Shown: positions 10,001-19,015 of the stretch, piece after piece | Layout of the letters: each line of letters begins with the position of its first letter | How positions within the stretch are numbered: the stretch's first letter is position 1 | NCBI RefSeq assembly: GCF_910592395.1 | Contig: NC_088314.1 | Coordinates: 18,325,998-18,389,997 of the forward strand | Direction of reading: 5' to 3' | Origin: Lineus longissimus | Lineage: Eukaryota; Nemertea; Pilidiophora; Heteronemertea; Lineidae | Length of the DNA stretch: 64,000 nucleotides | Notes under the pieces: model-generated | Seen by the model: only the letters and a program-made list of their open reading frames with translations | The model's database searches: none | Told to the model about the DNA's origin: nothing | Program-made: the position numbers and the translations under genes

Positions 10001-12201
10001 CAACACTTTTGAAGTCCGATTCAAGGCAGCGACTTTGTCCTTGTGGAGGTTTTAAAGTGATACTATGATGTGATTTACAACTTTGCGGAAATACGTCCAT
10101 TTTTAATTGTTGATCACAAATGTAAAGCTCAAATTTTCCATTTTTGATTAGATTTATTATAAAATCGCTGAATGTAAACCACCGCGACCGCGAAAATGTT
10201 CATGTTGTGACGTCATCAACGAAAACGGCATCGAAGCGAGCTGTCCGGGCAGGCTTCAACCATCAATTTCTAGAAAATGTGCATTTCGATTCGAAAACCT
10301 TACTGATTTATGAGAAAGTGATGCAGTCATTTGTCAAAAACACCTAAAACATTATATGGTGAAATTTGACACGAGTTACCGTTTTCGTTGATGACATCAC
10401 AACATGAACATTTTCGCGGTCGCGGTGGTTTACATTCAGCGTTTTTATAATAAATCTAATCAAAAATGGAAAATTTGAGCTTTACATTTGTGATCAACAA
10501 TTAAAAACGGACGTATTTCCGCAAAGTTTTATATCACATCATAGTATCACTTTAAAAGTGATATTTCATGACATGGGTTTCAAAAGGATTTTTTTGGTTT
10601 TCTTGTGTTTGAATATTTCCTCGAGTGGTTTTCATTTGTTTTTCTTTCTACCTTCCAGGCGAAATTTTTGCTGAAGGTCGTCGTGGCGGCGGTCGTGGGC
10701 GTTGCTGTGGTCGCGATTATTGTCGCATTGGTCGCAGCAAGGATGCGACGGAAACGCGTCAAACCGGGTGAAGACACTAAGAACCTCATAGCCACATTTT
10801 CAAAGGTACATGTAAGCGAGACTGGATGTATAGCATTCCGCGACGTTACTATTTATAGCTCACAAGGTCATTTGCATAAGATATTGATGACGTTTTAGTC
10901 ACGTGACAGTCGGACATCGACACTTATTTCTACGCATTTGAGCTTATTTCAAAGTCAATTATCTTTGACCCTGCATTGTTTTTAGCATGAATGATACCAT
11001 AGAGTCAGAGAGAGAAATATTCAGAACAATTATGTAGTATTTCCAACACTCGGACATGTGCCAGATTGAATCTAACTGCCCTAGTTAGAAAGCCTGAAGC
11101 CATTACGAAACCGCATGTTTGTCCGACATTGCCTGTAATTCAGCGATGGGGAAATAGAGGGCAGCAGCTGCAGTGACGTCATTATCGCGGAATGCTATTC
11201 AGTAAAAGACAACTTTTAACACTTCTATGGCTCAACCAACACCATACTTAACGCTTCAGTCCCCCAGAGTAATAATAATAATAATAATATAGAGTTCTTA
11301 TAAAGCGCTTTTACACTTTTCCCTGTTCAAAGCGCTTTTGGGATACCCTATATTATTACCCTGCCTCCGCAGAAATCAATCAGGGGTTTCAAGTAGCACT
11401 TGAACTTGACCAGTAGATGAACTAAGCAGTGACTCGGCCGAGAGTCGAACCCATGACCACTTGATCATGAGGCCGACTCTCTTCGACGTCGCTACTGCTT
11501 CCCCCCCCATTGTAATGGAGATTGCAGTTTAAGGTCTTATGCAAAAGCTTCTCTACGACCAGAGTGTCCCGAAACAAAAATAGTCCCCTTTCCAGCCCCC
11601 TCAACCAAAAAAATGTGCAAAATCCAATTGCTTATGATTGGTTTTATCGAAGAAATGGTTTCAGTTACTAGCTTTCCCTGACGATGGTGTAACTAGTCTT
11701 TTTCCTTCAGAAAATATTGAAAAATGTCTAAACTTGATAGCCCGTCATCACCTCACGTCTTCTGTTGTCCTTGTATATAAACATATATTTCCTGTCTGTA
11801 CATTAGACTTTGAAAAAGGAATCAAAATATCCGAAACGTCGTCTATTTCATACAACGTTGTAGTGTTGTTTTTTATATCAATCTAAACTTGATAGCCCCC
11901 TCAACCTCCCCAACGGAAAATTTCGCAAAATCGAATTGCTTTACAATTGGTTTTATCAAAGAAATGGTTTCAGTTCCTACCTTTCCCTGAAGATGGTGTA
12001 ACATGTGTCATCTTTTTCCTTCAGGATGGCAACGAAGACCTCGGCTTCAGTCAACTGGATAACGACATGAGTGACGACGAAACGAAAAACAAGACCAAGA
12101 GGAAGAAAAGAGGAAGCTGCGAGATTTCGCACGGACACTCCTTTGATAACCCCCTCTATGAGACCGGAGCCGAATCGAACGTCTCAAGTTTTCCATTTTG
12201 A
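1058..12201 (+). CDS. STAB: Stabilin-like scavenger receptor, 3' part (FAS1-EGF-FAS1-TM-tail)
   Basis: Multi-exon gene continuing from upstream of the window. Fourteen coding exons with GT-AG borders and matching phases: 1058-1153, 1831-1959, 3127-3255, 4542-4703, 4908-5103, 5636-5817, 6709-6847, 7282-7409, 7868-7978, 8563-8697, 9084-9194, 9669-9704, 10659-10805, 12025-12201; they encode 625 residues ending in TGA. Residues 1-118 are most of a FAS1 domain (DFTLFVPDNEAF near residue 15). About residues 119-360 are Cys-rich EGF and laminin-EGF-like modules of the stabilin type (CCPSFYGQDC, CPGGIDYPCNGHGKC). A second FAS1 follows (about 375-505), then a TM helix (about 522-542), a basic stop-transfer stretch and an acidic tail with DNPLYE, an NPxY endocytosis motif like the one in vertebrate stabilins. 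Stabilins clear hyaluronan, modified lipoproteins and apoptotic cells at the cell surface. No Link (hyaluronan-binding) domain lies between the second FAS1 and the TM in this part. AATAAA at about 12246 is the likely polyadenylation signal. Orthology to STAB1 or STAB2 is unresolved; an invertebrate pre-duplication member is likely. Confidence 0.88.
1313..1553 (+). mobile_element. Pogo/Tigger-like MITE
   Basis: Begins TACAGTGGAAC and ends TCTACTGTA, so it has CAGT..ACTG inverted ends flanked by TA. The interior repeats 'cacctctctattaaggaca'. CAGT-starting inverted repeats with TA target sites are typical of pogo-type Tc1/mariner elements. It is one of about a dozen copies or fragments in the window (about 3005-3103, 13755-13795, 22348-22386, 24165-24225, 33127-33312, 38310-38375, 41268-41342, 58368-58402, 60232-60355, 61630-61812, 62218-62310, 62953-63020). 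Confidence 0.75.
2041..2488. mobile_element. MITE with about 21-bp inverted ends and internal hairpins
   Basis: The left end TAGTCGTACTTCCACCTATC and the right end GATAGGTGGAACTACGACTA are near-perfect inverse complements. The interior has several GC-rich hairpins, including ACCCGTGTT-c-AACACGGGT followed by T6 at about 2182-2205. It lies in the intron between stabilin-like exons 1831-1959 and 3127-3255. No transposase is encoded. Confidence 0.75.
2495..2660 (+). repeat. Dispersed repeat, inverted partner near 57480-57700
   Basis: The text 'gatttggggtgaaaacaac' followed by 'gttgattgagagggaat' is matched by the reverse complement of about 57485-57560. Additional loose similarity continues on both sides ('gcattgatat', 'catctatcagatta'). 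Class of element unknown. Confidence 0.6.
3256..3705 (+). repeat. Degenerate minisatellite starting at a 5' splice site
   Basis: Tandem copies of a roughly 30-35-bp unit with 'agctatctatgag' and 'ggggaatggggtaccc'. The first copy of 'gctatctatgag' lies directly in the intron donor (gtgagctatctatgag from 3256), so the array begins exactly where the stabilin-like exon 3127-3255 ends. A larger repeat of about 120 bp is visible in 3360-3600. Confidence 0.85.
3766..4510 (+). repeat. 27-bp minisatellite, about 27 copies
   Basis: The unit is about 'agtatggagactatatcac' plus 'ttccagtc'. Most copies are identical, with a few at the ends carrying C for T or A for T changes. Because 27 is divisible by three and the unit lacks stops, two frames stay open through it (9-residue repeats); this is a property of the array and not evidence of a protein. 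The array stops about 30 bp before the acceptor of exon 4542-4703. Confidence 0.95.
5200..5340 (+). repeat. Short tandem duplication (2 copies of about 65-75 bp)
   Basis: The phrases 'agtgatatgtgtgaatcata' and 'ctctttggaaatgact' occur twice with small differences. Intronic, between stabilin-like exons 4908-5103 and 5636-5817. Confidence 0.75.
5856..6224 (+). mobile_element. MITE family B, copy B1 (369 bp)
   Basis: Perfect inverted ends ATAGCATTCCGCGAAG / CTTCGCGGAATGCTAT. Exactly the same length as copies B2 (10830-11198, reverse) and B3 (39374-39742). It carries a CRE-type TGACGTCA just inside the left end. Near the right end are a palindromic E-box GTCACGTGAC and a TATA-like CTATAAATAG. 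A TA target duplication is possible but not certain. Intronic in the stabilin-like gene. Confidence 0.9.
6871..7007. repeat. 137-bp near-perfect foldback (hairpin) element
   Basis: Arms of about 58 bp starting CCAATAGCAAATAGAAAATG are inverse complements across a loop of about 17-20 nt at about 6930-6950. Each arm also has internal direct repeats of 'aaatgtcgttttt' and 'acagtatttgca'. Lies 23 bp downstream of the donor of stabilin-like exon 6709-6847. Confidence 0.9.
7590..7860 (+). repeat. 27-bp AT-rich minisatellite, about 9-10 copies
   Basis: The unit is about 'atatctttacatttat' plus 'atttacattta'. It runs up to the acceptor of stabilin-like exon 7868-7978, so the pyrimidine tract of that 3' splice site is formed by, or adjoins, the last degenerate unit. 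ORFs through it on both strands are repeat artefacts. Confidence 0.93.
8020..8400 (+). repeat. Degraded copy of the 'caccagggggcc' dispersed repeat
   Basis: Shares 'ggcgtccgt', 'ttgaaactaggtacacatg', 'gaccacaagggggccaaa' and 'ggtcgcagaggtcaa' with the larger element at 12533-13712. Intronic. The short ORF across it is not a gene. Confidence 0.7.
8811..9053 (+). mobile_element. MITE family C, copy C1 (about 240 bp)
   Basis: Starts TTTAAAGGGGCACACC and ends GACGTAGGCCTTTAA. Further copies lie at about 33735-33975 (same orientation) and about 38930-39115 (reverse). All share 'caatgc.gtagtg.agttat', 'gaaacttgg' and 'caattacaaatt'. The TTTAAAGG..CCTTTAA ends suggest TTAA target sites. Confidence 0.75.
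9188..9285 (+). repeat. 15-bp tandem repeat beginning at a 5' splice site
   Basis: About six copies of 'ggctatagagta' with variants. The first unit is built on the donor gtaggtctatagag of stabilin-like exon 9084-9194. Confidence 0.8.
9296..9550 (-). mobile_element. tRNA-derived SINE
   Basis: On the minus strand the head reads as a tRNA-like sequence: GTGACAGAGTGGTTAGAGAC resembles an A box, and GGTTTGACTCG is close to the polymerase III B box GGTTCGANTCC. The body contains 'gtcttgctcaaggaaac' and 'ccccattggtgcctaac' (reverse sense). Intronic in the stabilin-like gene. Confidence 0.75.
10051..10557. mobile_element. MITE family A, copy A2 plus partial inverted copy
   Basis: A full reverse-oriented copy (10051-10380) is joined directly to the last about 177 bp of a forward copy (10381-10557). 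This makes a long palindrome with arms of about 175 bp and a spacer of about 150 bp. Both arms end in TTTAAA. It lies about 100 bp before the exon that encodes the transmembrane helix of the stabilin-like receptor. Confidence 0.85.
10830..11198 (-). mobile_element. MITE family B, copy B2 (369 bp)
   Basis: Reverse copy of the element at 5856-6224, with the same length and inverted ends (right end has CGCGATAA where the others have CGCGAAG). TGACGTCA, GTCACGTGAC and CTATTTATAG are all kept. Starts 24 bp after the donor of exon 10659-10805. Confidence 0.9.
11265..11510 (-). mobile_element. tRNA-derived SINE with (AAT)n tail
   Basis: The minus strand reads GAAGAGAGTCGGCCTCATGA then GGGTTCGACTCTCGGCC, with a clear B box GGTTCGACTC. 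The body has 'tacttgaaacccctgattg', an AAAGCGCTTT motif and an ATT-rich tail at the 3' end. The same family is at 63765-64000 (+). Confidence 0.88.
11597..12024 (+). repeat. Duplicated 3' splice-site region with intervening insert
   Basis: About 11597-11711 and 11895-12024 are diverged copies (ATTGGTTTTATC.AAGAAATGG, then 'ctttccctga.gatggtgtaac'). Both end in CTTTTTCCTTCAG. The second copy is the true acceptor of the last stabilin-like exon. Between them, 'gaatcaaaatatccgaaacg' resembles the ends of some retroelements, but the class is not established. Confidence 0.7.
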
Positions 12202-12532
12202 GGGGAGTGTGAGCGATCTTATAAACATTCCTCGGTGAATCAGACAATAAACATGTATGGAATAAGGAATAAGGTGTATAAACAATAATTCTCATTTATT
12301 TACAATGAATTGTCAGGGACAGGGCAGGCCAGCTCGGCAGGTTGGAACGTCGGTCCCATTCTCGGCAAGCTGGGGGACTGATTCTTGAATGTTAATTTTG
12401 ATACCACTGTGTTTTTATAGCTTAATTATTCAAGTATGTTGATCTTTTACTCAACAATGGAAATGGAATCCATTCTTGCACCACATTTTACTCAAGATCT
12501 CATTTTGTAAGAGGTTGTACTATACTCTCATT

Positions 12533-12586
12533 TTTAGCTCACCTCTTAGCAGAGGTGAGCTTATCCCATACCGTGGCGTCCGTCGT

Positions 12587-12666
<80 letters not shown>

Positions 12667-13712
12667 CGTCGTCCGTTAGCAGGGCACGTTTCGTAACTGT
12701 TAGAGCTATTGAGTTGAAACTTGGTACACATGTACCCTTATGTAATGACACCTTGGAGACCAAGTTTCGGTCCGATTCGTTTCATGGTTTGGCCACCAGG
12801 GGGCCAAACGTTAAAAGTGAAAATATGCAATATCTCCCTTAATAGTAGTCGGGAAATTTTGAAAAAAATATGGTAGGTACTTCTAGCAAAGGTGCATCAT
12901 ATATCCTCCGGGTTTTTGATTTGACCTCCTTTTCAAGGTCACAGAGGTCAAATGGTGTAAATTGGCCGTTAGGATGTAACGATGGCACGTTTCTAAACTG
13001 CAATGACTATTGATACCAAATTTGATACACATTTACCCCTTAGTCAGGTGATCTCAGGGACCGAAGTTTGGTCCAATATGATTCACCACTTGACCACCAG
13101 GGGGCAAAATCCAAAAACCTTAAAAATGTGATTATTCCTTAACTTCTTGCCCGATTGCCACCAATTTGATATCATGGGTACATCTAACCACCATACAGTA
13201 TATGTCACACAGGTTTTTAATTTGACCTTCTTGTCAAGGTCACAGAGGTCAAATGGCGTAACTTCGCCGTCAGGCCGTAACTATGGCACGTTTCTTAACT
13301 GCAATGACTATTGATCACAAATTAAGTACACATGTACCCCTTGGTCAGGTGATCTCAGGTACCGAAGTTTGGTGCGATCTGATTTGCCGTTTGACCTCCA
13401 GGGAGGGGGCCAAATCCTAAATTCTTCAAAATGCCATTATTCCTAATAATGACTTGCCCGATTGGCACCAATTTTATATCATAGGTACATCTAATTCTAA
13501 CAACCATTCAATGTGTCACCCGGGTCTTCTTTGATTTGACCTACTTTTCAAGGTCACAGAGGTCGAATGTACTGTAAATTGGCCATTTTGGGGAAATTGT
13601 AATTGCTTGGACCTACATCAAACCTAACACTACATGACACAATACCATGCTCTTTATCCATCTTTCCTCCACATGAGGTGAGCACAATGGCCCTGGCCAT
13701 TTCATTATAATC
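12533..13712 (+). repeat. About 1.2-kb dispersed repeat with (GTC)n and 'caccagggggcc' modules
   Basis: Bounded by AGCTCACCTC (about 12537) and its inverse GAGGTGAGCA (about 13675). Inside are a (GTC)n tract, then about three internal repeats of a module with 'ttg..acacatgtacccctt', 'gaccaccagggggc' and 'tcaaggtcacagaggtcaaa'. It is downstream of the stabilin-like polyadenylation signal. Related fragments are at 8020-8400 and 57705-57790. Confidence 0.75.
12588..12670 (+). repeat. (GTC)n microsatellite
   Basis: About 25 uninterrupted CGT/GTC triplets. The polySer and polyArg frames across it are artefacts. Confidence 0.97.
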
Positions 13713-13899
13713 TGAACGTTTTGATAAACGATGGATCTAACTTAGATTTACAATAAAACTTCCCTCAGCGGACACCTCTCATTGAAGTAATGTTGTAAAG
13801 TTTACAGCTAAATGTAAATGCAATAAAGTATGAAAATCAAAAAAGTCATTTGTGTGTTCAAATCCTTGTAAATCAGACGTTGGGGGAAATGAGATGGTC

Positions 13900-15700
13900 A
13901 CAACCAGGCCAAGTTTGGCCTGTCAGCTCTCTTGTCTTCCCAACACAGTGAGGGAGACGAGACAGTCACAACCAGACTGAATACAACCTACCTCCATCGA
14001 TTTGCAAACATGGTGAGAGAGACGAGACAGACCGCCAAAATCAGACAAAACTTTGCCTGGTAGCTCCACTGTCTTCAAAACAGGGTGAGAGGGATGAGAC
14101 CGACACAACCAGACAGAATTTGACCTGTCGGCCCCGCCGTCTTCCCAACAGGGTGAGGGACACGTGACAGTCACAACCAGACTGAATACAGCCTACCTCC
14201 ACCGACTTGCAAACACAAAGAGGGAGAGGAGGCGGTCACAACCAGAAAGAATCAGTCCATTGTCTTCCAAACACTTTGAGAGGGACAAGACTGTCACAAC
14301 CAGACTGAATACAACCTCCCTCCATCAACTTGCAAGTACGATGAGAGAGACGAGACAGCCAAAACCAGACAACACTTTGCCTAGCAGCACCAGTCTTCAA
14401 AACAGCGGGAAAGGGATGAGACAGTCACAACCAGACAGAATAACACGATGGGAGAGATGAGACAATCAAAGCAAGACCAAATCAGGCCTGGCAAGTCCAC
14501 TGACTAACAAATATGATGGGGAGATGAGAGTCACAGCCAGACCGAATTGGGCCAGGCAGCTAAGCTGACTTGCAAATACAGTGGGAGAGATGAGATAGTC
14601 ACAGCCAGACCTAGTTAGGCCTGGCAACGCCATCGTCTTGCAAAAGGGTGAGAGAGATGAGACCGCCAAACCGAATTAGGCATGGCATCTCAAATGGCTT
14701 GCAAACACGGTGAGAGAAATGACAGTCACCGCTAGGCTGATGAAACAGTCACAGCCAGACTGAATTAGGCCTGGCACCTTCACTGTCTTGCAAACAGGCT
14801 GGGAGAGATTAGACAGTCACAGTTAAATCTAATTAGGCCAGGCAGCACCACTGACCTGCAAAAACGGTGGGAGAGATCAGATAATCACAACCAGGCTGAA
14901 TTGGGCTGGCAGCTCCACCGACTGGCAAACAGGCTGGGAGAGATGAGACAGTCACAGTCAGACAGCATTCACCGACTTGCCAACAGGGTGAGAGAGATGA
15001 GACAATCAAAGCAAGACCAAATTAGGCCTACAGGTCCACTGACTTACAAACATGATGGGGAGATGAGACAGTCACAGCCAGACCGTATCAGGCCTGGCAG
15101 CTCCGCCGACTTGCAAACACAGTGGGAGAGATGAGACAGTCCCCGCTGGGCTGATGCGACAGTCACAGCCAGACCGAGTTGGGCTTGGCAGCTCCACCGT
15201 CTTGCAAACAGGTTGGGAGAGATGAGGCATTCACCGCTAGACTGATGCGACAGTCACAGCCAGACCGAGTTGGGCTTGGCAGCCAAAACCATAACGAATC
15301 GGGCCTGCCACCTCCACTGTCTTGCAAGCATTATGAAGTAGATGGAACAATTACAATCGGACTGATACCGTCTTGCTTACAGCTTGAGCACAAGAGTCAC
15401 AACCATACAGAATGAAGTGTGGCAGGCCCACTGTCTTGTCAATATGGTGAGAGAGATGAAACAGTCACAAGTAGACCGTATTTTGCAGGATACATTCACC
15501 GTCTTGTCGGGCAGCAAAGTGTGAGGGATGAGACAGTCATAACCAGGCCGAATTCGGCCTGGCAACTCCACTGTCTTCCAAAACACGGTTAAGATGATAA
15601 GACAATCACAACCAGACTGAATAGTGCCTACCGCTACCATCTAGCATCCACGTTGAGCGCAACAAGACAGTCACAACCATACAGATTGTGTCCTGTAAGC
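13900..15700 (+). repeat. Megasatellite, first arm (unit about 65-70 bp, forward)
   Basis: Some 25 diverged units of the form 'gagagagatgagacagtcac', 'aaccagactgaa', 'ttaggcctggcagctccac', 'cgtcttgcaaacagg'. Spacing is irregular and copies are degraded. From about 15770 the same sequence runs in the opposite orientation. Short ORFs across it are repeat artefacts. Confidence 0.88.
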
Positions 15701-15735
15701 CTTATAAGGCTGGCTACTAATGTAAGTAGGTGACT
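15690..15735 (+). mobile_element. LINE 3'-tail fragment at the array orientation switch
   Basis: The text AGCCTTATAAGGCTGGCTAC plus 'taatgtaagtaggtgac' matches the 3' tail of the LINE remnant ending near 29882 (AGCCTTAAGGCTGGCTAT plus 'aaataaataggtgac'). Confidence 0.55.
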
Positions 15736-15769
15736 GTGTTATACCAGTCCCCACCAAAGTAGGTTGTGC

Positions 15770-18700
15770 CTGTCTCATCTTTCGCACCGTGTCAACAAGA
15801 CAGACGGTGGATGTAGGCCGTATTCAGTCTGGTTGTGACTGTCTTGTCTGTCGCAACGTTTTGGGAAGACAGTGGAGCTGCCAGGGGTAATAATTTGGTC
15901 TGCCTGTGAGTTTCTCTTCTCAACCTGTTTACAAGACGGTGGAAGTAGGCCGTATTTAGTTTGGTTGTGAGTGTTTTGTCTGCCTCTCCATATTGGCAAG
16001 ACGGTGGAGTTGCCAGGCCCTATTCTGTAGGCCTGCGACTGCCTCTTCGCGCTCAGCTCGTGTACGCAAGACGGTATAAGTTAACCTATTCGGCCTTGTT
16101 GTGATTGTCTCATCTCCTTCATCATATTGGCAAAACAGTGGAGGTGCCAGGCCTTATACGAGCTGGTGGTAGCTGACTCCTCTCTCTCATCGTGTTTGCA
16201 TGATGTTCGCAGCAGACCCTATTTAATCTGGTTGTGACTGTCTCATCTCTCTCACCATGCTGGCAGAACGGTTGAGGTACCAGGCACATTTCGTTCTAGT
16301 TTTGACTGTGTCATCTCTCTCACCTGTGAAGGTACCTGGCTGAATTATGTCTGGTTATGAATCTCGAGGAGTACTAACATCTCAAGTGAGAATGCCTCAG
16401 GAATATGTTCCGCTAATATTTTTCCCGAATAGGGCAGGTAGGTAGGTAGGTAGGTAGTGACTGCCTCACCTTTCTCACGGTGTTTGCAAGACCACCATGT
16501 TGGGAAGACAGTGGTGCTCCCCGTCCTTATTCCGTCTGGTTGTAACTATCTATCTCTCTCACCTTTATTGCAGAACGGTGGAGGTTGGCCGTATTCCGTC
16601 TCGTTGTGCCTGTCTTGTCTCCCTTGCCGTGAAGGGAAGACAGTGGAGCTGCCAGGCCTGTTTCGTCTTTTTCACCGTGTTGCGAAGATGGTGAAGCTGC
16701 CAGGGTTGATCCGGCCTGGATCGTCTCTCACCGTGCTGTGAGGACAGTAGAGCTGCCATGCCTGATTCGACTGGTTGTAGTTTCTCTCACTGTGCCTGCA
16801 AGACACTGAAGGTATCAGGCAAACTGCGGTCTGTATGCTACTGAGTGATAGGTTTCACCATATTGGCGAGACGTATTCGGTCTGGTTGTGACTGTCGTGT
16901 CTCTCTCAACCGTGTTTGTGGAGCTGCCTGGTCTGATTCGGCCTGATAGTAGCCGACTCATCTCCCTAACGTCCTTGAAAGACGGTGGAGGGAGGCCGTT
17001 TATTCAGTCTAGTTCAGTCTCTCTCCGTGTTGTGAAGAGAGTGGAGCTGCCAGGCCTGAGTCGCCCTGGTTGCAGCTGTCTCGTCTCTCTCTCCGTGTTG
17101 TGACGACAGTGGAGCCGCCAGGCTTGTGACTGTCTCGTTTCTATCCGTGTTTGGAAGACAGCGGAGCTGCATGGCCTGATTCTGCCTGGTTGTATAGCTG
17201 TCTCGTCTCTCTCTCCATGTTGTGAAGACAGTGCAGCTACCAGGCTCGTGACTGTCTCGTTTCTCTCCGTGTTTGGAAGACAGCGGAGCTGCATGGCCTG
17301 ATTCTGCTTGGTTGTATACCTGTCTCGTCTCTCTCTCCGTGTTGTGACGACAGTGGAGATACCAGGCTTGTGACTGTCTCGTTTCTCTCCGTGTTTGGGA
17401 GACAGCGGAGCTGCATGGCCTGATTCTGCCTGGTTGTATAGCTGTCTCGTCCCTCTCTCCGTGTTGTGACGGCAGTGGAGCTACCGGGCTTGTGACTGTC
17501 TTGTTTCTCTCCGTGTTTGGAAGACAGCGGAGCTGCATGGCCTGATTCTGCCTGGTTGTATAGCTGTCTCGTCTCTCTCTCCGTGTTGTGACGACAGTGG
17601 AGATACCAGGCTTGTGACTGTCTCGTTTCTCTCCGTGTTTGGGAGACAGCGGAGCTGCATGGCTTGATTCTGCCTGGTTGTATACCTGTCTCGTCTCTCT
17701 CTCCGTGTTGTGACGGCAGTGGAGCTACCGGGCTTGTGACTGTCTCGTTTCTCTCCGTGTTTGGAAGACAGCGGAGCTGCATGGCCTAATTCTGCCTGGC
17801 TGTATAGCTGTCTCGGCCCTCTCTCCGTGTTGTGAAGACAGTGCAGCTCCCAGGCTCGTGACTGCCTCGTTTCTCTCCGTGTTTGGAAGACAGCGGAGCT
17901 GCATCGCCTGATTCTGCCTGGTTGTATACCTGTCTCGTCCCTCTCTCCGTGTTGGGACGACAGTGGAGCTACCGGGCTGGTGACTGTCTCGTTTCTCTCC
18001 GTGTTTGGAAGACAGCGGAGCTGCATGGCCTGATTCTGCCTGGTTGTATACCTGTCTTGTCCCTCTCTCCGTGTTGGGACGACAGTGGAGCTACCGGGCT
18101 TGTGACTGTCTCGTTTCTCTCCGTGTTTGGAAGACAGCGGAGCTGCATGGCCTGATTCTGCCTGGTTGTATAGCTGTCTCGTCTCTCTCTCCGTGTTGTG
18201 ACGACAGAGGAGCTACTAGGCTCGTGCCTGTCTCGTTTCTCTCAGTGTTTGGAAGACAGCGGAGCTGCATGGCCTGATTCTGCCTGGTTGTATATCTGTC
18301 TCGGCTCTCTCTCCATGTTGTGACGACAGTGGAGCCGCCAGGCTTGTGACTGTCTCGTTTCTCTCCGTGTTTGGAAGACAGCGGAGCTGCATGGCCTGAT
18401 TCTGCCTGGTTGTATAGCTGTCTCGTCTCTCTCTCCGTGTTGTGACGACAATGGAGCTACCGGGCTTGTGACTGTCTCGTTTCTCTCCGTGTTTGGAAGA
18501 CAGCGGAGCTGCATGGCCTGATTCTGCCTGGTTGTATAGTTGTCTCGTCTCTCTCTCCGTGTTGAGAAGACAGTGGAGCCGCCAGGCTAGTGACTGTCTC
18601 GTCTCTCTCTCCATGTTGAGAAGACAGTGGAGCTGCCGGGCCTGATTCTACCTGGTTGTATACCTGTCTCGTCCCTCTCTCCGTGTTGTGACGACAGTGG

Positions 18701-19015
18701 TGCTTCCAGGCTCGTGACTGTCTCGTTTCTCTCCGTGTTTGGAAGACAGTGGAGCTGCCAGGCCTGATTCTGCCTGGTTGTATAGCTGTCTCATCTCTCT
18801 CCGTGTTGTGAAGACAGTTGAACCACCAGGCTTGTGACTGTCTCGTTTATCTCCGTGTTTGGAAGACAGTGGAGCTGCCAGGCCTGATTCTGCCTGGTTG
18901 TATAGCTGTCTCATCTCTCTCCATGTTGTGAAGACAGTTGAGCCACCAGGCTTGTGACTGCCTCGTTTATCTCCGTGTTTGGAAGACAGTGGAGCTGCCA
19001 GGCCAAATTCTGTAT
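15770..19015 (-). repeat. Megasatellite, second arm (inverted, dimeric unit about 122 bp)
   Basis: The same unit as 13900-15700 but reverse-complemented ('gtgactgtctcgtctctct', 'ccgtgttgtgaagacagtg', 'gagctgccaggcctgattc'). From about 17040 to 18980 the copies are well conserved and organised as a dimer of about 122 bp: one half has 'gtttggaagacagcggagc' and the other 'gttgtgacgacagtggagc', about 16 dimers. The region 15770-17000 is more diverged. Long overlapping ORFs on both strands reflect the repeat period and are not genes. Confidence 0.9.
16433..16458 (+). repeat. (GGTA)n microsatellite
   Basis: Six copies of 'ggta/aggt' inside the megasatellite. Confidence 0.85.

Noticed and set aside
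765-10347. Conserved 60-codon ORF (MIRFIIKSLNVNHRDREN...) found three times
   Set aside because: Lies wholly inside MITE family A copies. The conservation is that of the DNA element, and the frame has no relation to a transposase.
12476-12842. PolySer/polyArg ORFs
   Set aside because: Produced by the (GTC)n microsatellite.
17014-18614. Several overlapping 130-180-codon ORFs on the minus strand
   Set aside because: They follow the 122-bp repeat period in different frames, have no family features, and overlap each other.
13900-19015. CRISPR array
   Set aside because: Unit-to-unit change is gradual and there are no unique spacers between constant repeats; the genome is animal.
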